From: Ypsolopha sequella
Lineage: Eukaryota > Arthropoda > Insecta > Lepidoptera > Ypsolophidae
Assembly (NCBI GenBank): GCA_934047225.1
Contig: CAKOHE010000108.1
Location: 7,501-71,500 of the forward strand
Length of the DNA stretch: 64,000 nt
Direction of reading: 5' to 3'
The notes under the pieces are model-generated. The model was not told the origin of the DNA. It saw only the letters and a list, made by a program, of their open reading frames with translations, and searched no databases. Every line of letters begins with the position of its first letter. The stretch's first letter is position 1. Of the stretch, positions 19,510 through 30,900 are shown piece after piece. Made by a program: the position numbers and the translations under genes.

Positions 19510-22500
19510 GGGCACCGCAGTGAACGGCACAGTTGCCCCCCTCTTAGGTAGCTCAAAGGACAGCAAATTGCTTTTCATCCAAGCCAATCTCCAGCGGGCC
19601 AAGCTGGCGACGCAGGAGCTCTTGTGCACAGCACACACCAACCGGGTATCTGTCGCCCTGGTCCAGGAGCCATATGTTGGCTCCAAGGGCGAATTAAAAC
19701 AGTACCCGGGCACAAGAGTTATCCAAATGACGTCAGCTCGCCAAAAACCAGTAAAGGCCGCCGTGGTGATTTTCGGTGGGGAGCTGGAGGTCATACATGA
19801 TCCTCAGCTCGTCACCGAGAACATTGCAGCGGTACTGCTGAAGGCAGGCCCGCTGAGACTGGCCGTGCTGTCCATCTACCTGGAGGGGGACGAAGATTTA
19901 GAGCCGTATCTCCACAGAGTCCGTTACGTATGCTCAAAACTGCAGACTGACAATGTCATCCTGGCCGGGGATGTCAACGCGTGGAGTCCATGGTGGGGAA
20001 GTGATTCCGAAGACCACCGTGGCTCAGCCTTCAGATCCTTCCTGGAGGAAATGGACCTCCAGATCCTGAATACAGGCAGCACCCCCACTTTCGAGGTGTT
20101 CAGAGGGGGCCGCATGTGCACTAGTCGAGTAGACGTGACGGCATGCGGCCTTCAGCTCTTGGACAGGATGGGCGGATGGAAGGTGGACCGGGAGCTGATC
20201 ACATCGGACCATAACGCAATTACCTACCACGTGTGCCTGGAGAGGGAATTAGAACCCCTCAAACCCCAGAGCACACGTGTGTACAACACAGCGAAGTCCG
20301 ATTGGTTGGCTTTCGGCCGTTCCGTCCGCTCAGGCCTGGAGGAGAGAAACCTGACCGCCTCGAGTGTGGGGGCTGTTACCACGCCTGAGGAACTGGAGAC
20401 CATCCTCGACTCTTACCTTTCGGTCATCTCTCACGCATGTGAAGAGACAATACCGAAGGTGGGAGTCCCAAAAGGAAGGAAACCATTGCCGTGGTGGACT
20501 CCCGCTCTTGGGCGTCTCAAGCGAGACGCTAAAACCAAGAGGCGGAGAATTAGAAACGCCGCGGCGGTTAGAAGGCAACACGTTGTTGACCAATACCTAG
20601 AAGCGAATCAGCGGTATAAAGCGGCTGTGCAAGATGCACAGACCGCTAGCTGGAAGCAGTTTTGCTCAAAGCAGGATAAAGAAAGCCTATGGGACGGGGT
20701 CTACAGGGTCATCAGGAGAACAGTCAAAAGACAAGAGGACCAGTTGCTGGTGGATTCGACAGGGAACACCCTTGGTCCTGAAGAGTCCGCCAAGCTGCTG
20801 GCCCTTACGTTCTTCCCTGATGACGCTGTGGACAACGAAACCCCTACTCAACGGCAAATCCGCGAGAGCTCGGAGGTGCCAGTCCATCAACTCCTGGATC
20901 AATTGGACCCCGACGATCCGCCTTTCACTGCCTCGGAGCTTGAATTGGTATTGAGGAATCTCAATCCAAAGAAGGCTCCGGGGCCTGATGGGTGGACTGC
21001 GGACATATGTGAGCGGGCAATCCGAGTCTCGCCGGAGGTGTTCCTTCAAATTGCCAACAAATGCTTGGCAATTGGACACTTTCCGGTGGGGTGGAAGCGC
21101 GCTCACGTATGTGTCATCCGTAAATCCGGGAGGGAGGACTACACCATTCCGAAGGCGCACAGGCCGATAGGACTTCTTCCTGTTATGGGCAAAATTGTGG
21201 AAAAGCTTCTGGTATCCCGTCTAGGATGGCATCTGATGCCCTCCTTGAGCACAAGGCAGTATGGCTTTATGCCACAAAAAAGCACCGAAGACTCCCTGTA
21301 TGACCTCGTGGGACATGTTCGCTCTGAGATTAAGAGCAAGAAAATTGTCGTCATGATCTCACTGGACATAGAGGGAGCCTTCGATAATGCTTGGTGGCCG
21401 GCTTTAAAGACCCAACTCCTCGCTCACAGATGCCCTGCAAATATATATGGACTTGTAGCCTCCTACTTGGAGAACCGTAAGGTAAGCATCCACTTTGCAA
21501 GGGAGTGTTGGGAAAAGGGAACCAACAAGGGGTGTATCCAAGGCTCAATAGCTGGACCCACTTGTTGGAACCTAATTCTCAACACCCTGCTCGAAAAACT
21601 GGAGCAGGAAGGAGTGCATTGCCAGGCCTTTGCGGATGACGTGGTGCTGGTGCTCTCCGGCTCAACTACACCCCCCCTTCAGGCGAGAGCTAATGCGGCC
21701 CTCCAGACTGTGTTGGACTGGGGACTCAAAAATAAGCTAAAATTCGCACCTCACAAAACGTTCGCGATGGTGTTGACGCGGAAGCTTAAGTTTGAGGCCC
21801 CAGTCATCAGCATGGATGGACAGGTCCTGCCGCTGGTGCAGGAAATCCGCCTGTTGGGTGTTATCATCGATAGCAAACTCACTTTTAACGCACACGTTTC
21901 GGCTGTTTGTAGAAAAGTCACTGACATCTACAAGCAGCTGGCGTGTGCAGCCAGGGTGAGTTGGGGTTTGAACCGTGAGGTCATCAGAACCATCTACGTC
22001 TCGGTGATAGAGCCCATCGTGCTGTACGCGGCGAGTGTTTGGGCCCCGGCTGCGGAGAAGTTGATGATAATAAATCAACTTGAATCTCTGCAGCGGGGGT
22101 TTGCACAAAAGCTGTGTAAGGCGTACCGCACGGTGTCTCTATCATCGGCTTTGGTACTGGCCGATGTACTCCCCCTTGACCTCCGAGTTCAGGAGGCTGC
22201 AAGTCTGTACAGGGCAAAGCGAGGAGAAAGAATCGATCAGATTCCAGCCGACAGACCGATTGAACTGCGTGTTCCTTTCCGTCGGTTCCCACATCCAGCG
22301 TCCAGACAGCCGCTGGACTTCGAGTGCGTGGACGACCTGAGTCCGGAAACCATAGAGGCTCACCAAATCGCCGGCCCCTGTATCTTTACTGATGGCAGTA
22401 AGATACAGGGGAAGGTGGGTGCAGCCTTGACTTGGTGGTCGGACGGTAGGGAGTCCAGGCATTCGAAGTTCCGCCTGGAGCCCTACTGCACGGTCTTTCA

Positions 22501-23239
22501 ATCGGAGATGTACGCCCTGCTCAGGGCCGTGGAGCAGGTCCTTAACAGCGGGGATCCACTCGTTAACATCTTGAGTGACTCTAGATCCTCGCTGGACCTG
22601 CTCAAAAGCCGGGCACTTGTGCACCCTTTGGCACACGGCATTGAGCGGTGCGTGCGTCAAATCCGTGAGGAGGGCCGTGACGTGAGGTTCTTCTGGTTGA
22701 GGGCGCATGTTGGGACTGTCGGAAATGAGCGCGCAGACGAACTTGCTAAAGACGCTGCCCTCCGCAAGAAAACGGCGGCCGACTACGACGCTGTCCCTCT
22801 CTCCTACCTGAGAAGGACCATACGCGAGGGGACTGTCCTTCGGTGGCAAGGGCGATACGAGTCCTCCAGCACGGGGGAGGTGACGAAGACCTTCCTTCCG
22901 GACGTAGCCACTGCGCATACGATCCTGAGGAAGGTCAAACTCAGTCCCTCCCACGTGCAAGCCCTTACAGGGCATGGGGGCCTCGCATCGTACCTTCATC
23001 GCTTTAAGCTGAAGGATAGTCCAGCCTGCGTATGCGATCCCGACCAGGAGGAGACGATTTGGCACGTCGTGTTCGACTGTCCGAGGTTCGGACTGTGGAG
23101 GGCAAATTTGGAGGTTGAGATCGATTTCGCCTTCAACAAAGCCAACCTGCCAGTAATCTTACAGGACAAGACCGACAGAGTTGCAATGCTAAAATTTTTG
23201 GAGAGAGTAGTAAGGTGTGCGGCTATAAGAAATAGATAA
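19484..23239 (+). CDS. ORF2 polyprotein (family 1, copy 1b)
   Basis: Intact endonuclease, RT (FADD), RNase H and zinc finger as in copy 1a, +1 frame relative to ORF1 and without an initiating ATG. It differs from copy 1a by only a few residues, for example Lys in NTAKSDW and Val in TIYVSVIE. The identity suggests very recent copying. Confidence 0.9.
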   Translation, partial: RGLVWRIAEGTAVNGTVAPLLGSSKDSKLLFIQANLQRAKLATQELLCTAHTNRVSVALVQEPYVGSKGELKQYPGTRVIQMTSARQKPVKAAVVIFGGELEVIHDPQLVTENIAAVLLKAGPLRLAVLSIYLEGDEDLEPYLHRVRYVCSKLQTDNVILAGDVNAWSPWWGSDSEDHRGSAFRSFLEEMDLQILNTGSTPTFEVFRGGRMCTSRVDVTACGLQLLDRMGGWKVDRELITSDHNAITYHVCLERELEPLKPQSTRVYNTAKSDWLAFGRSVRSGLEERNLTASSVGAVTTPEELETILDSYLSVISHACEETIPKVGVPKGRKPLPWWTPALGRLKRDAKTKRRRIRNAAAVRRQHVVDQYLEANQRYKAAVQDAQTASWKQFCSKQDKESLWDGVYRVIRRTVKRQEDQLLVDSTGNTLGPEESAKLLALTFFPDDAVDNETPTQRQIRESSEVPVHQLLDQLDPDDPPFTASELELVLRNLNPKKAPGPDGWTADICERAIRVSPEVFLQIANKCLAIGHFPVGWKRAHVCVIRKSGREDYTIPKAHRPIGLLPVMGKIVEKLLVSRLGWHLMPSLSTRQYGFMPQKSTEDSLYDLVGHVRSEIKSKKIVVMISLDIEGAFDNAWWPALKTQLLAHRCPANIYGLVASYLENRKVSIHFARECWEKGTNKGCIQGSIAGPTCWNLILNTLLEKLEQEGVHCQAFADDVVLVLSGSTTPPLQARANAALQTVLDWGLKNKLKFAPHKTFAMVLTRKLKFEAPVISMDGQVLPLVQEIRLLGVIIDSKLTFNAHVSAVCRKVTDIYKQLACAARVSWGLNREVIRTIYVSVIEPIVLYAASVWAPAAEKLMIINQLESLQRGFAQKLCKAYRTVSLSSALVLADVLPLDLRVQEAASLYRAKRGERIDQIPADRPIELRVPFRRFPHPASRQPLDFECVDDLSPETIEAHQIAGPCIFTDGSKIQGKVGAALTWWSDGRESRHSKFRLEPYCTVFQSEMYALLRAVEQVLNSGDPLVNILSDSRSSLDLLKSRALVHPLAHGIERCVRQIREEGRDVRFFWLRAHVGTVGNERADELAKDAALRKKTAADYDAVPLSYLRRTIREGTVLRWQGRYESSSTGEVTKTFLPDVATAHTILRKVKLSPSHVQALTGHGGLASYLHRFKLKDSPACVCDPDQEETIWHVVFDCPRFGLWRANLEVEIDFAFNKANLPVILQDKTDRVAMLKFLERVVRCAAIRNR

Positions 23240-23797
23240 ATGTGTTTAGGCTTAAATTATGTAATTATTATGTTTTATTGTTATTATACAAATTGTTAAT
23301 TTTAATTATTATTATTTTATTCAAATGTGATATTTAATGTACCAATTTAATAATTCATTGTATAAGTAATTAATTGATTTGATTTAAATTGTATAAAATT
23401 GTTATTTTTTTGATTGATCTGATTTGTACAAATGTAATAAAGGGCGGGATCCTCCAACAGTAGATTAAGAGAAATGTACTTAGATAATAAGAAAAAAAAA
23501 AAAAAGAAAAAAAAAAAAAAGAAAACTAAAAACATAAGAAAAAAAAAAAAAAATGCATGAAAAAAAAAAAAAAGAGAATAAAGAAGAACAAGAAGCCTAT
23601 GCATGAGAGTAAACTTTCTATCCCTGGTCTTAATATTAATTTTAAAATATAAGTAGCTTTTTATGACGGAGGATCCCCTTTTTCCCTTTCCCCCTCTTAT
23701 CCCTGTATAAATTCAGGGGTCACGTTTAAATAAATGTAGTGAATAAAGTCACGAAAATTAACATTCGTGGTCTTGCGTGACCTCATCATTGATGGGG

Positions 23798-23832
<35 letters not shown>
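23240..23832 (+). other. 3' UTR and poly(A) tail, copy 1b
   Basis: Same type as copy 1a, differing mainly in the lengths of A runs in the A-rich tract at about 23490-23575. The flanking inverted repeat GGGATCCTCC/GGAGGATCCC and the terminal hairpin are kept. No gene seen. Confidence 0.7.
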
Positions 23833-23835
<3 letters not shown>

Positions 23836-24062
23836 AACCTAACCTAACCTAACCTAACCTAACCTAACCTAACCTAACCTAACCTAACCTAACCTAACCT
23901 AACCTAACCTAACCTAACCTAACCTAACCTAACCTAACCTAACCTAACCTAACCTAACCTAACCTAACCTAACCTAACCTAACCTAACCTAACCTAACCT
24001 AACCTAACCTAACCTAACCTAACCTAACCTAACCTAACCTAACCTAACCTAACCTAACCTAA
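23833..24062 (+). repeat. Telomere repeat (CCTAA)46
   Basis: 230 bases of perfect CCTAA, followed by the full 5' end of copy 1c (CCCAGTCGCG). Confidence 0.98.
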
Positions 24063-24365
24063 CCCAGTCGCGCGCCGCTCTCCGCCCCGAGCGCATCATT
24101 TTAACTCTGCTCCGCGCGCCAAAAATCCTTAAAAATAGCAAAGTGACCCCAAATTGAAAAAGAAAAGTGTTTTTGTGCAAATCTAACGGAGATCTAACTT
24201 AATCCGAAAGAAAAAAGTGAAAAAAGTGTTTTTTGGAGAAATTTTGGTAGAAAAGTGCCAAAATTTAAAGTGAATTGTGGTTTTTCGAGTTTATCTGGAA
24301 AACGGATCGAGTGCCCCAGTGATTTTTTGGAGCGACTGGAGTCGCCCAGTGGAGCCCTACCTCCC

Positions 24366-24480
24366 GACACCTCATTTGCCCCCCTCCGGCCAGGACTTCA
24401 GATTTTAGGGGCAAAAAAACAAGTACCACGTGGGCCCCTAACTCCGGAACCGGAAGTGTCACGGGCAAATTGGAGGTGTC
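24366..24480 (+). promoter_or_regulatory. Conserved long stem in the 5' UTR (family 1)
   Basis: GACACCTC-ATTTGCCC (24366-24381) pairs with GGGCAAAT-TG-GAGGTGTC (24463-24480): 16 base pairs with a two-base bulge, enclosing TAGGGGC/GCCCCTA. Compared with family 2, one pair has changed A-T to G-C on both arms, while the unpaired segment between the stems varies more freely. Function unknown. Confidence 0.65.
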
Positions 24481-25492
24481 CAGAGACGGACAACGGCTGC
24501 TGGACGACGGCTGAAAAGGTTTTTAAATTTATTTTGAAAAATTCAGCCCACAGTCGCTTAAATATCGCTGGTGGTAATCTCGTTCCCGTATTCCCGTCCA
24601 GTTATCTCGGGAACAAGATCGAGGACATATGATTTTTATTTTTATTGAAGAACGGCCATCTTATACGGATTGGATCGCAGTTTAGTTTGTATTTTTAAGA
24701 CTGTAACTTTTTTTAATATAAATATTTTTCTGACGAAAGAAAGAGTCCGCCATCGGCAAAATAGTTGGTAATCGCAATAACTCGGGAACGGGGGCTCTGA
24801 TCAAAAAAATAACGGTTTTTTCGTTCTCTATTGGGAGAAACGATCATAGGGTCGACACATATTTTGGCCATATTCCCGACCCTCCCCTCTCAAAATTTTT
24901 TTTCAAAATTTTTTCAAAATTTCTGGAGAGGGGAAAAATTTTTGGAAAAAATTCCTAAAGGTAGAGCTCATTGCCACCTATAAAAGTCCGGCTGTAAAAA
25001 ATCGCTTCTCCCTTTGGAAGTATTTTTAAATTAAATATTTTGGTTTTTTTTTATAGTTTTTTCTGTATTAAATACTTTTTGTCGTTGGCGGATTTTTTCT
25101 TATATAGTGTAATTTATTGTCCTTGTCTACGTTGTTATTGTCAAAATTTTTCATATTTTTATCACTCACTTTAGTCGCCCTGCTAGAGTTATAACTTTTA
25201 TTTTTACACTTTTATTTTACTTTTACATTTTGTTGATGTGTTACTTATTAATTTCTTCTGTTTTATCATCTCTTTTGAGTCATTGAATTTAATTTGGATT
25301 GGAATTTTATTGTTTTATTTTTTTTTTGATTTAATTTTATATTTTTTAAATTTTATTAGAACCTATTGGACTCAGACTTTTGTCACATCAATTTTTACCC
25401 AATAAGTTTCTGTGATATTTTTACTCGTAGCATAATTTCCCATTTTTATTATTGACTTTAATCGCCCTACTAGTTTTATAATTTTATTTACA

Positions 25493-25494
<2 letters not shown>

Positions 25495-25549
<55 letters not shown>
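25495..25549 (+). repeat. Run of 55 T in the copy 1c 5' UTR
   Basis: Copies 1a, 1b and 1d have about nine T, GATCTTA and a short T run at this place. Copy 1c has only T. Slippage expansion or an assembly/basecalling artefact are both possible. Confidence 0.9.
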
Positions 25550-25553
<4 letters not shown>

Positions 25554-25901
25554 ACATTTGAATTATTTGATTTTATTTTTACACTATCTCTTTTGAGTCA
25601 TAAAAATTTATTAGATCCAAGCTGTTTATTGTTTTATTTTTTTGATTTAATTACATTTTAATTTTAACTTTACTTTAAATTTATTGATTCAGACTTTTGT
25701 CATATTTTTAAATTAATAAACTGTGATATTTTTACCCCTGGGAAATTATAACTGTGATACTTTGTGATAAAAACTTTTTAGCTGTCCTTACTTTTTAAAA
25801 TTTTCTTTTATAATTTCAACTTGTCCCGTACACCTTGCACTCTCAGGTTCTTGACATTGTGTATTTTTATTGTGTGACACTTCCAAACTTATAGCGGCAA
25901 C

Positions 25902-27929
25902 ATGTCTGAAACTGGCAGGGCCTCCACGTCGGCAGGTTCAAGATCGAGTGTCGGCTCAGGGGCCTCAGCTGGCCGCGCACCGGCAAAGAAACCGAGTAAT
26001 TCGCTTCGCGAAAAATTGTTTAAAACAAAAGCGAAGGTTTCACCCGGCGCGGGGCTAGCTGCGTCCCAGGTCCCCTCTGATGGGTCTAGGCAGGAGCGCG
26101 TACCTCTTTTGGATACAGATGAGGAGTCGTGCCTGGACACATCGGGGGGCTCCCGCGACAGTCGTCCCAGCCTTCTCCCGCCCCTTAATCGGAAAACCCC
26201 GGGAGTAGCGATGGATTTGGCCACAAAACAGGCCAACTCGCTACTCCAAAAGGGGAAGGAGGCGTTGGAGGCGGCTGGTAACATGAAGCGGGAGTGTAAA
26301 GCCGCTGCCCTCGAATCACTCGAACATCTATACGAGACAGTCCTCTCCCTGTCGGACTCCAGAGCTCGACACATAAACGCCCTGGAAAAGGAGCGCTCCA
26401 GGAACGCTATTGAGCTTGTCCGGGTGGAGCGCGCCCACACCAGGGCGTTAAGTGAGCTACACGCGACACATGCTGTCGAGCTCAGAGCGGCTAGGGCCGA
26501 CATCTCCAGCACATTGGAAGAAGCGAAGGCCATTAGGCTGTGGCTTGGGCTGGAGATGGACGGCCCACTCAGGTCCATAGAGTCCATCAGGGAGAGTGTC
26601 CACCAGTTGGAAAACACGGCGGCCCTACGGCCACATTTGGCCGACCAACCAACTAAGCCTGAACCAGCTCTTACAAAAGAGCTGGAAACTCTTTCGGGCA
26701 GGGTCGCCGCCGTATCGGGCCAAATTGACTCGTTGCGGCGTCAACTGGTGGAGTTCGAGGAGAGGGCTAAAGCCAGTACTCCTGAGTGCAGGTCCCCCCT
26801 GAAACCGGAGGTCTCGGATCCCCGGCTCATCGCAATTGGCGATAACCTGGAGAAGGTGAGGGCAGCGGTCGACTGCCTTCAGCAGAGACCGCTGTGCCAG
26901 GTGCAGCCGGAAGCGACGGTCAGCGACGCTAGCATAAGACAAATTATTAAACCCGTGCTGGGGAACCTAGAAAAGGTAGGCTCGGACGTGAGGGCCATAG
27001 GTAAGGCGGTGGAGGAAAAAAGAAGCGAACCGCCAAACCTCAACCTAGAAATGGCCCTCTCTGACGTCAAAGACGCCGTGACGGGCCTCAGAAAAGAGGT
27101 CCTCAGCCGGGAGTCTTATGCCAACGCGCCGTTGACCTACGCCCAAGCGCTCAAAAAGCCGGGGCAAGACAGGCCAGCGCACTCGATCATCGTTTCCTCG
27201 ACGGATTCTTCCCTCTCCGGGGAAGAAGTCGTGAAGCGACTGGAGAAAGTGCTGGATGTCAAGACCTCCGGCATCAGGGTGGACCGCTGCAGAAAGGCAG
27301 CAAACAGGAGGGTGGTCCTCAGCTGCAGTCAGAAGGAGGATATCAAAAAGATATCCTCCAGCCTCAGCAAGAGCGAACACGGGCTCGTGGCGAAAGAGGC
27401 TGTGAATCGGATGCCGTTAGCCTGCATCCGCAACGTCTTGGCTGACCGAAAAGACCAAGACGTCATAGAGTCCCTCCTTTCTCAGAACGGTCACCTTCTG
27501 AGAGGAGTGGATCTCTCCGCGGAGTGCCCTCGGGTGCTTTATCGCCGAAAAGCGAGGAACCCGCACGAGTCCCACATAATACTGGAGCTAAGCCCAACCC
27601 TGTGGAATCGGTTCACGGAGGCGGGTACAGTCCACATAGGGCTACAGAGACGGTCTATAGAGGACCACTCTCCACTAGTGCAGTGCACGGGATGCCTGGG
27701 TTATGGACACTCCAAGCGAGTGTGCAAAGACAAAGGCATCACGTGCAGTCACTGTGGAGAGTCTCACACCTATGTGGACTGCCCGCACAAGGCGTTACCA
27801 CCCGTCTGTGTGAACTGCCACAGGGCAAAGCTCCAAGAATCTGATCTGGCACATAATGCCTTTAGTGGCGAGTGCCAGATCAGGAAAAAATGGGACTCTA
27901 TAGCGAGGTCTCGTGTGGCGTATTGCTGA
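25902..27929 (+). CDS. ORF1, Gag-like protein (family 1, copy 1c)
   Basis: 675 residues. It differs from copies 1a/1b in a handful of positions near the N-terminus (for example GRAPAKK for SRAPARK) and one Ala for Val in the coiled-coil region. The zinc knuckles and the TATTGCTGAGG stop context are unchanged. Confidence 0.9.
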   Translation: MSETGRASTSAGSRSSVGSGASAGRAPAKKPSNSLREKLFKTKAKVSPGAGLAASQVPSDGSRQERVPLLDTDEESCLDTSGGSRDSRPSLLPPLNRKTPGVAMDLATKQANSLLQKGKEALEAAGNMKRECKAAALESLEHLYETVLSLSDSRARHINALEKERSRNAIELVRVERAHTRALSELHATHAVELRAARADISSTLEEAKAIRLWLGLEMDGPLRSIESIRESVHQLENTAALRPHLADQPTKPEPALTKELETLSGRVAAVSGQIDSLRRQLVEFEERAKASTPECRSPLKPEVSDPRLIAIGDNLEKVRAAVDCLQQRPLCQVQPEATVSDASIRQIIKPVLGNLEKVGSDVRAIGKAVEEKRSEPPNLNLEMALSDVKDAVTGLRKEVLSRESYANAPLTYAQALKKPGQDRPAHSIIVSSTDSSLSGEEVVKRLEKVLDVKTSGIRVDRCRKAANRRVVLSCSQKEDIKKISSSLSKSEHGLVAKEAVNRMPLACIRNVLADRKDQDVIESLLSQNGHLLRGVDLSAECPRVLYRRKARNPHESHIILELSPTLWNRFTEAGTVHIGLQRRSIEDHSPLVQCTGCLGYGHSKRVCKDKGITCSHCGESHTYVDCPHKALPPVCVNCHRAKLQESDLAHNAFSGECQIRKKWDSIARSRVAYC

Positions 27930-30900
27930 GGGCACCGCAGTGAACGGCACAGTTGCCCCCCTCTTAGGTAGCTCAAAGGACAGCAAATTGCTTTTCATCC
28001 AAGCCAATCTCCAGCGGGCCAAGCTGGCGACGCAGGAGCTCTTGTGCACAGCACACACCAACCGGGTATCTGTCGCCCTGGTCCAGGAGCCATATGTTGG
28101 CTCCAAGGGCGAATTAAAACAGTACCCGGGCACAAGGGTTATCCAAATGACGTCAGCTCGCCAAAAACCAGTAAAGGCCGCCGTGGTGATTTTCGGTGGG
28201 GAGCTGGAGGTCATACATGATCCTCAGCTCGTCACCGAGAACATTGCAGCGGTACTGCTGAAGGCAGGCCTGCTGAGACTGGCCGTGCTGTCCATCTACC
28301 TGGAGGGGGACGAAGATTTAGAGCCGTATCTCCACAGAGTCCGTTACGTATGCTCAAAACTGCAGACTGACAATGTCATCCTGGCCGGGGATGTCAACGC
28401 GTGGAGTCCATGGTGGGGAAGTGATTCCGAAGACCACCGTGGCTCAGCCTTCAGATCCTTCCTGGAGGAAATGGACCTCCAGATCCTGAATACAGGCAGC
28501 ACCCCCACTTTCGAGGTGTTCAGAGGGGGCCGCATGTGCACTAGTCGAGTAGACGTGACGGCATGCGGCCTTCAGCTCTTGGACAGGATGGGCGGATGGA
28601 AGGTGGACCGGGAGCTGATCACATCGGACCATAACGCAATTACCTACCACGTGTGCCTGGAGAGGGAATTAGAACCCCTCAAACCCCAAAGCACACGTGT
28701 GTACAACACAGCGAAGTCCGATTGGTTGGCTTTCGGCCGTTCCGTCCGCTCAGGCCTGGAGGAGAGAAACCTGACCGCCTCGAGTGTGGGGGCTGTTACC
28801 ACGCCTGAGGAACTGGAGACCATCCTCGACTCTTACCTTTCGGTCATCTCTCACGCATGTGAAGAGACAATACCGAAGGTGGGAGTCCCAAAAGGAAGGA
28901 AACCATTGCCGTGGTGGACTCCCGCTCTTGGGCGTCTCAAGCGAGACGCTAAAACCAAGAGGCGGAGAATTAGAAACGCCGCGGCGGTTAGAAGGCAACA
29001 CGTTGTTGACCAATACCTAGAAGCGAATCAGCGGTATAAAGCGGCTGTGCAAGATGCACAGACCGCTAGCTGGAAGCAGTTTTGCTCAAAGCAGGATAAA
29101 GAAAGCCTATGGGACGGGGTCTACAGGGTCATCAGGAGAACAGTCAAAAGACAAGAGGACCAGTTGCTGGTGGATTCGACAGGGAACACCCTTGGTCCTG
29201 AAGAGTCCGCCAAGCTGCTGGCCCTTACGTTCTTCCCTGATGACGCTGTGGACAACGAAACCCCTACTCAACGGCAAATCCGCGAGAGCTCGGAGGTGCC
29301 AGTCCATCAACTCCTGGATCAATTGGACCCCGACGATCCGCCTTTCACTGCCTCGGAGCTTGAATTGGTATTGAGGAATCTCAATCCAAAGAAGGCTCCG
29401 GGGCCTGATGGGTGGACTGCGGACATATGTGAGCGGGCAATCCGAGTCTCGCCGGAGGTGTTCCTTCAAATTGCCAACAAATGCTTGGCAATTGGACACT
29501 TTCCGGTGGGGTGGAAGCGCGCTCACGTATGTGTCATCCGTAAATCCGGGAGGGAGGACTACACCATTCCGAAGGCGCACAGGCCGATAGGACTTCTTCC
29601 TGTTATGGGCAAAATTGTGGAAAAGCTTCTGGTATCCCGTCTAGGATGGCATCTGATGCCCTCCTTGAGCACAAGGCAGTATGGTTTTATGCCACAAAAA
29701 AGCACCGAAGACTCCCTGTATGACCTCGTGGGACATGTTCGCTCTGAGATTAAAAGCAAGAAAATTGTCGTCATGATCTCACTGGACATAGAGGGAGCCT
29801 TCGATAATGCTTGGTGGCCGGCTTTAAAGACCCAACTCCTCGCTCACAGATGCCCTGCAAATATATATGGACTTGTAGCCTCCTACTTGGAGAACCGTAA
29901 GGTAAGCATCCACTTTGCAAGGGAGTGTTGGGAAAAGGGAACCAACAAGGGGTGTATCCAAGGCTCAATAGCTGGACCCACTTGTTGGAACCTAATTCTC
30001 AACACCCTGCTCGAAAAACTGGAGCAGGAAGGAGTGCATTGCCAGGCCTTTGCGGATGACGTGGTGCTGGTGCTCTCCGGCTCAACTACACCCCCCCTTC
30101 AGGCGAGAGCTAATGCGGCCCTCCAGACTGTGTTGGACTGGGGACTCAAAAATAAGCTAAAATTCGCACCTCACAAAACGTTCGCGATGGTGTTGACGCG
30201 GAAGCTTAAGTTTGAGGCCCCAGTTATCAGCATGGATGGACAGGTCCTGCCGCTGGTGCAGGAAATCCGCCTGTTGGGTGTTATCATCGATAGCAAACTC
30301 ACTTTTAACGCACACGTTTCGGCTGTTTGTAGAAAAGTCACTGACATCTACAAGCAGCTGGCGTGTGCAGCCAGGGTGAGTTGGGGTTTGAACCGTGAGG
30401 TCATCAGAACCATCTACGTCTCGGTGATAGAGCCCATCGTGCTGTACGCGGCGAGTGTTTGGGCCCCGGCTGCGGAGAAGTTGATGATAATAAATCAACT
30501 TGAATCTCTGCAGCGGGGGTTTGCACAAAAGCTGTGTAAGGCGTACCGCACGGTGTCTCTATCATCGGCTTTGGTACTGGCCGATGTACTCCCCCTTGAC
30601 CTCCGAGTTCAGGAGGCTGCAAGTCTGTACAGGGCAAAGCGAGGAGAAAGAATCGATCAGATTCCAGCCGACAGACCGATTGAACTGCGTGTTCCTTTCC
30701 GTCGGTTCCCACATCCAGCGTCCAGACAGCCGCTGGACTTCGAGTGCGTGGACGACCTGAGTCCGGAAACCATAGAGGCTCACCAAATCGCCGGCCCCTG
30801 TATCTTTACTGATGGCAGTAAGATACAGGGGAAGGTGGGTGCAGCCTTGACTTGGTGGTCGGACGGTAGGGAGTCCAGGCATTCGAAGTTCCGCCTGGAG

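Larger units (their letters stand above)
16313..23832 (+). mobile_element. TRAS-type telomeric LINE, family 1 copy 1b (5'-truncated)
   Basis: Both ORFs are intact, but the element begins inside the 5' UTR: GACTTAACTTTTTTTAAT at the boundary corresponds to GACTGTAACTTTTTTTAAT at about 24699 in copy 1c, so roughly 640 bases of leader are missing. The junction shares TAAGACT with the full-length sequence. Terminal A run at 23803-23832. The sequence is almost identical to copy 1a (same ORF1 protein, a few ORF2 differences such as Arg versus Lys in the NTA(R/K)SDW segment). Because the 5' end is gone, this copy may lack its own promoter. Confidence 0.9.
24063..25901 (+). other. Complete family 1 5' UTR (copy 1c)
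   Basis: Begins CCCAGTCGCGCGC. It holds a 5'-terminal stem GCGCGC/GCGCGC (24070-24075 / 24114-24119), the 16-bp stem (24366-24480) with an inner 7-bp stem (24406-24412 / 24434-24440), and the module bounded by 24833-24844 and 25001-25012; here the left arm reads GGGAGAAACGAT, one mismatch. An AT-rich segment and a 55-T run (25495-25549) follow. A frame open over the conserved block (24255-24632) has no ATG and is judged non-coding. Confidence 0.7.

Noticed and set aside
24255..24632. Conserved upstream reading frame shared with family 2 (7654-7950)
   Set aside because: The two frames align well as protein, but neither has an ATG, and the base changes are not concentrated at third codon positions. 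The conserved part coincides with the paired stems, which explain it without a peptide.
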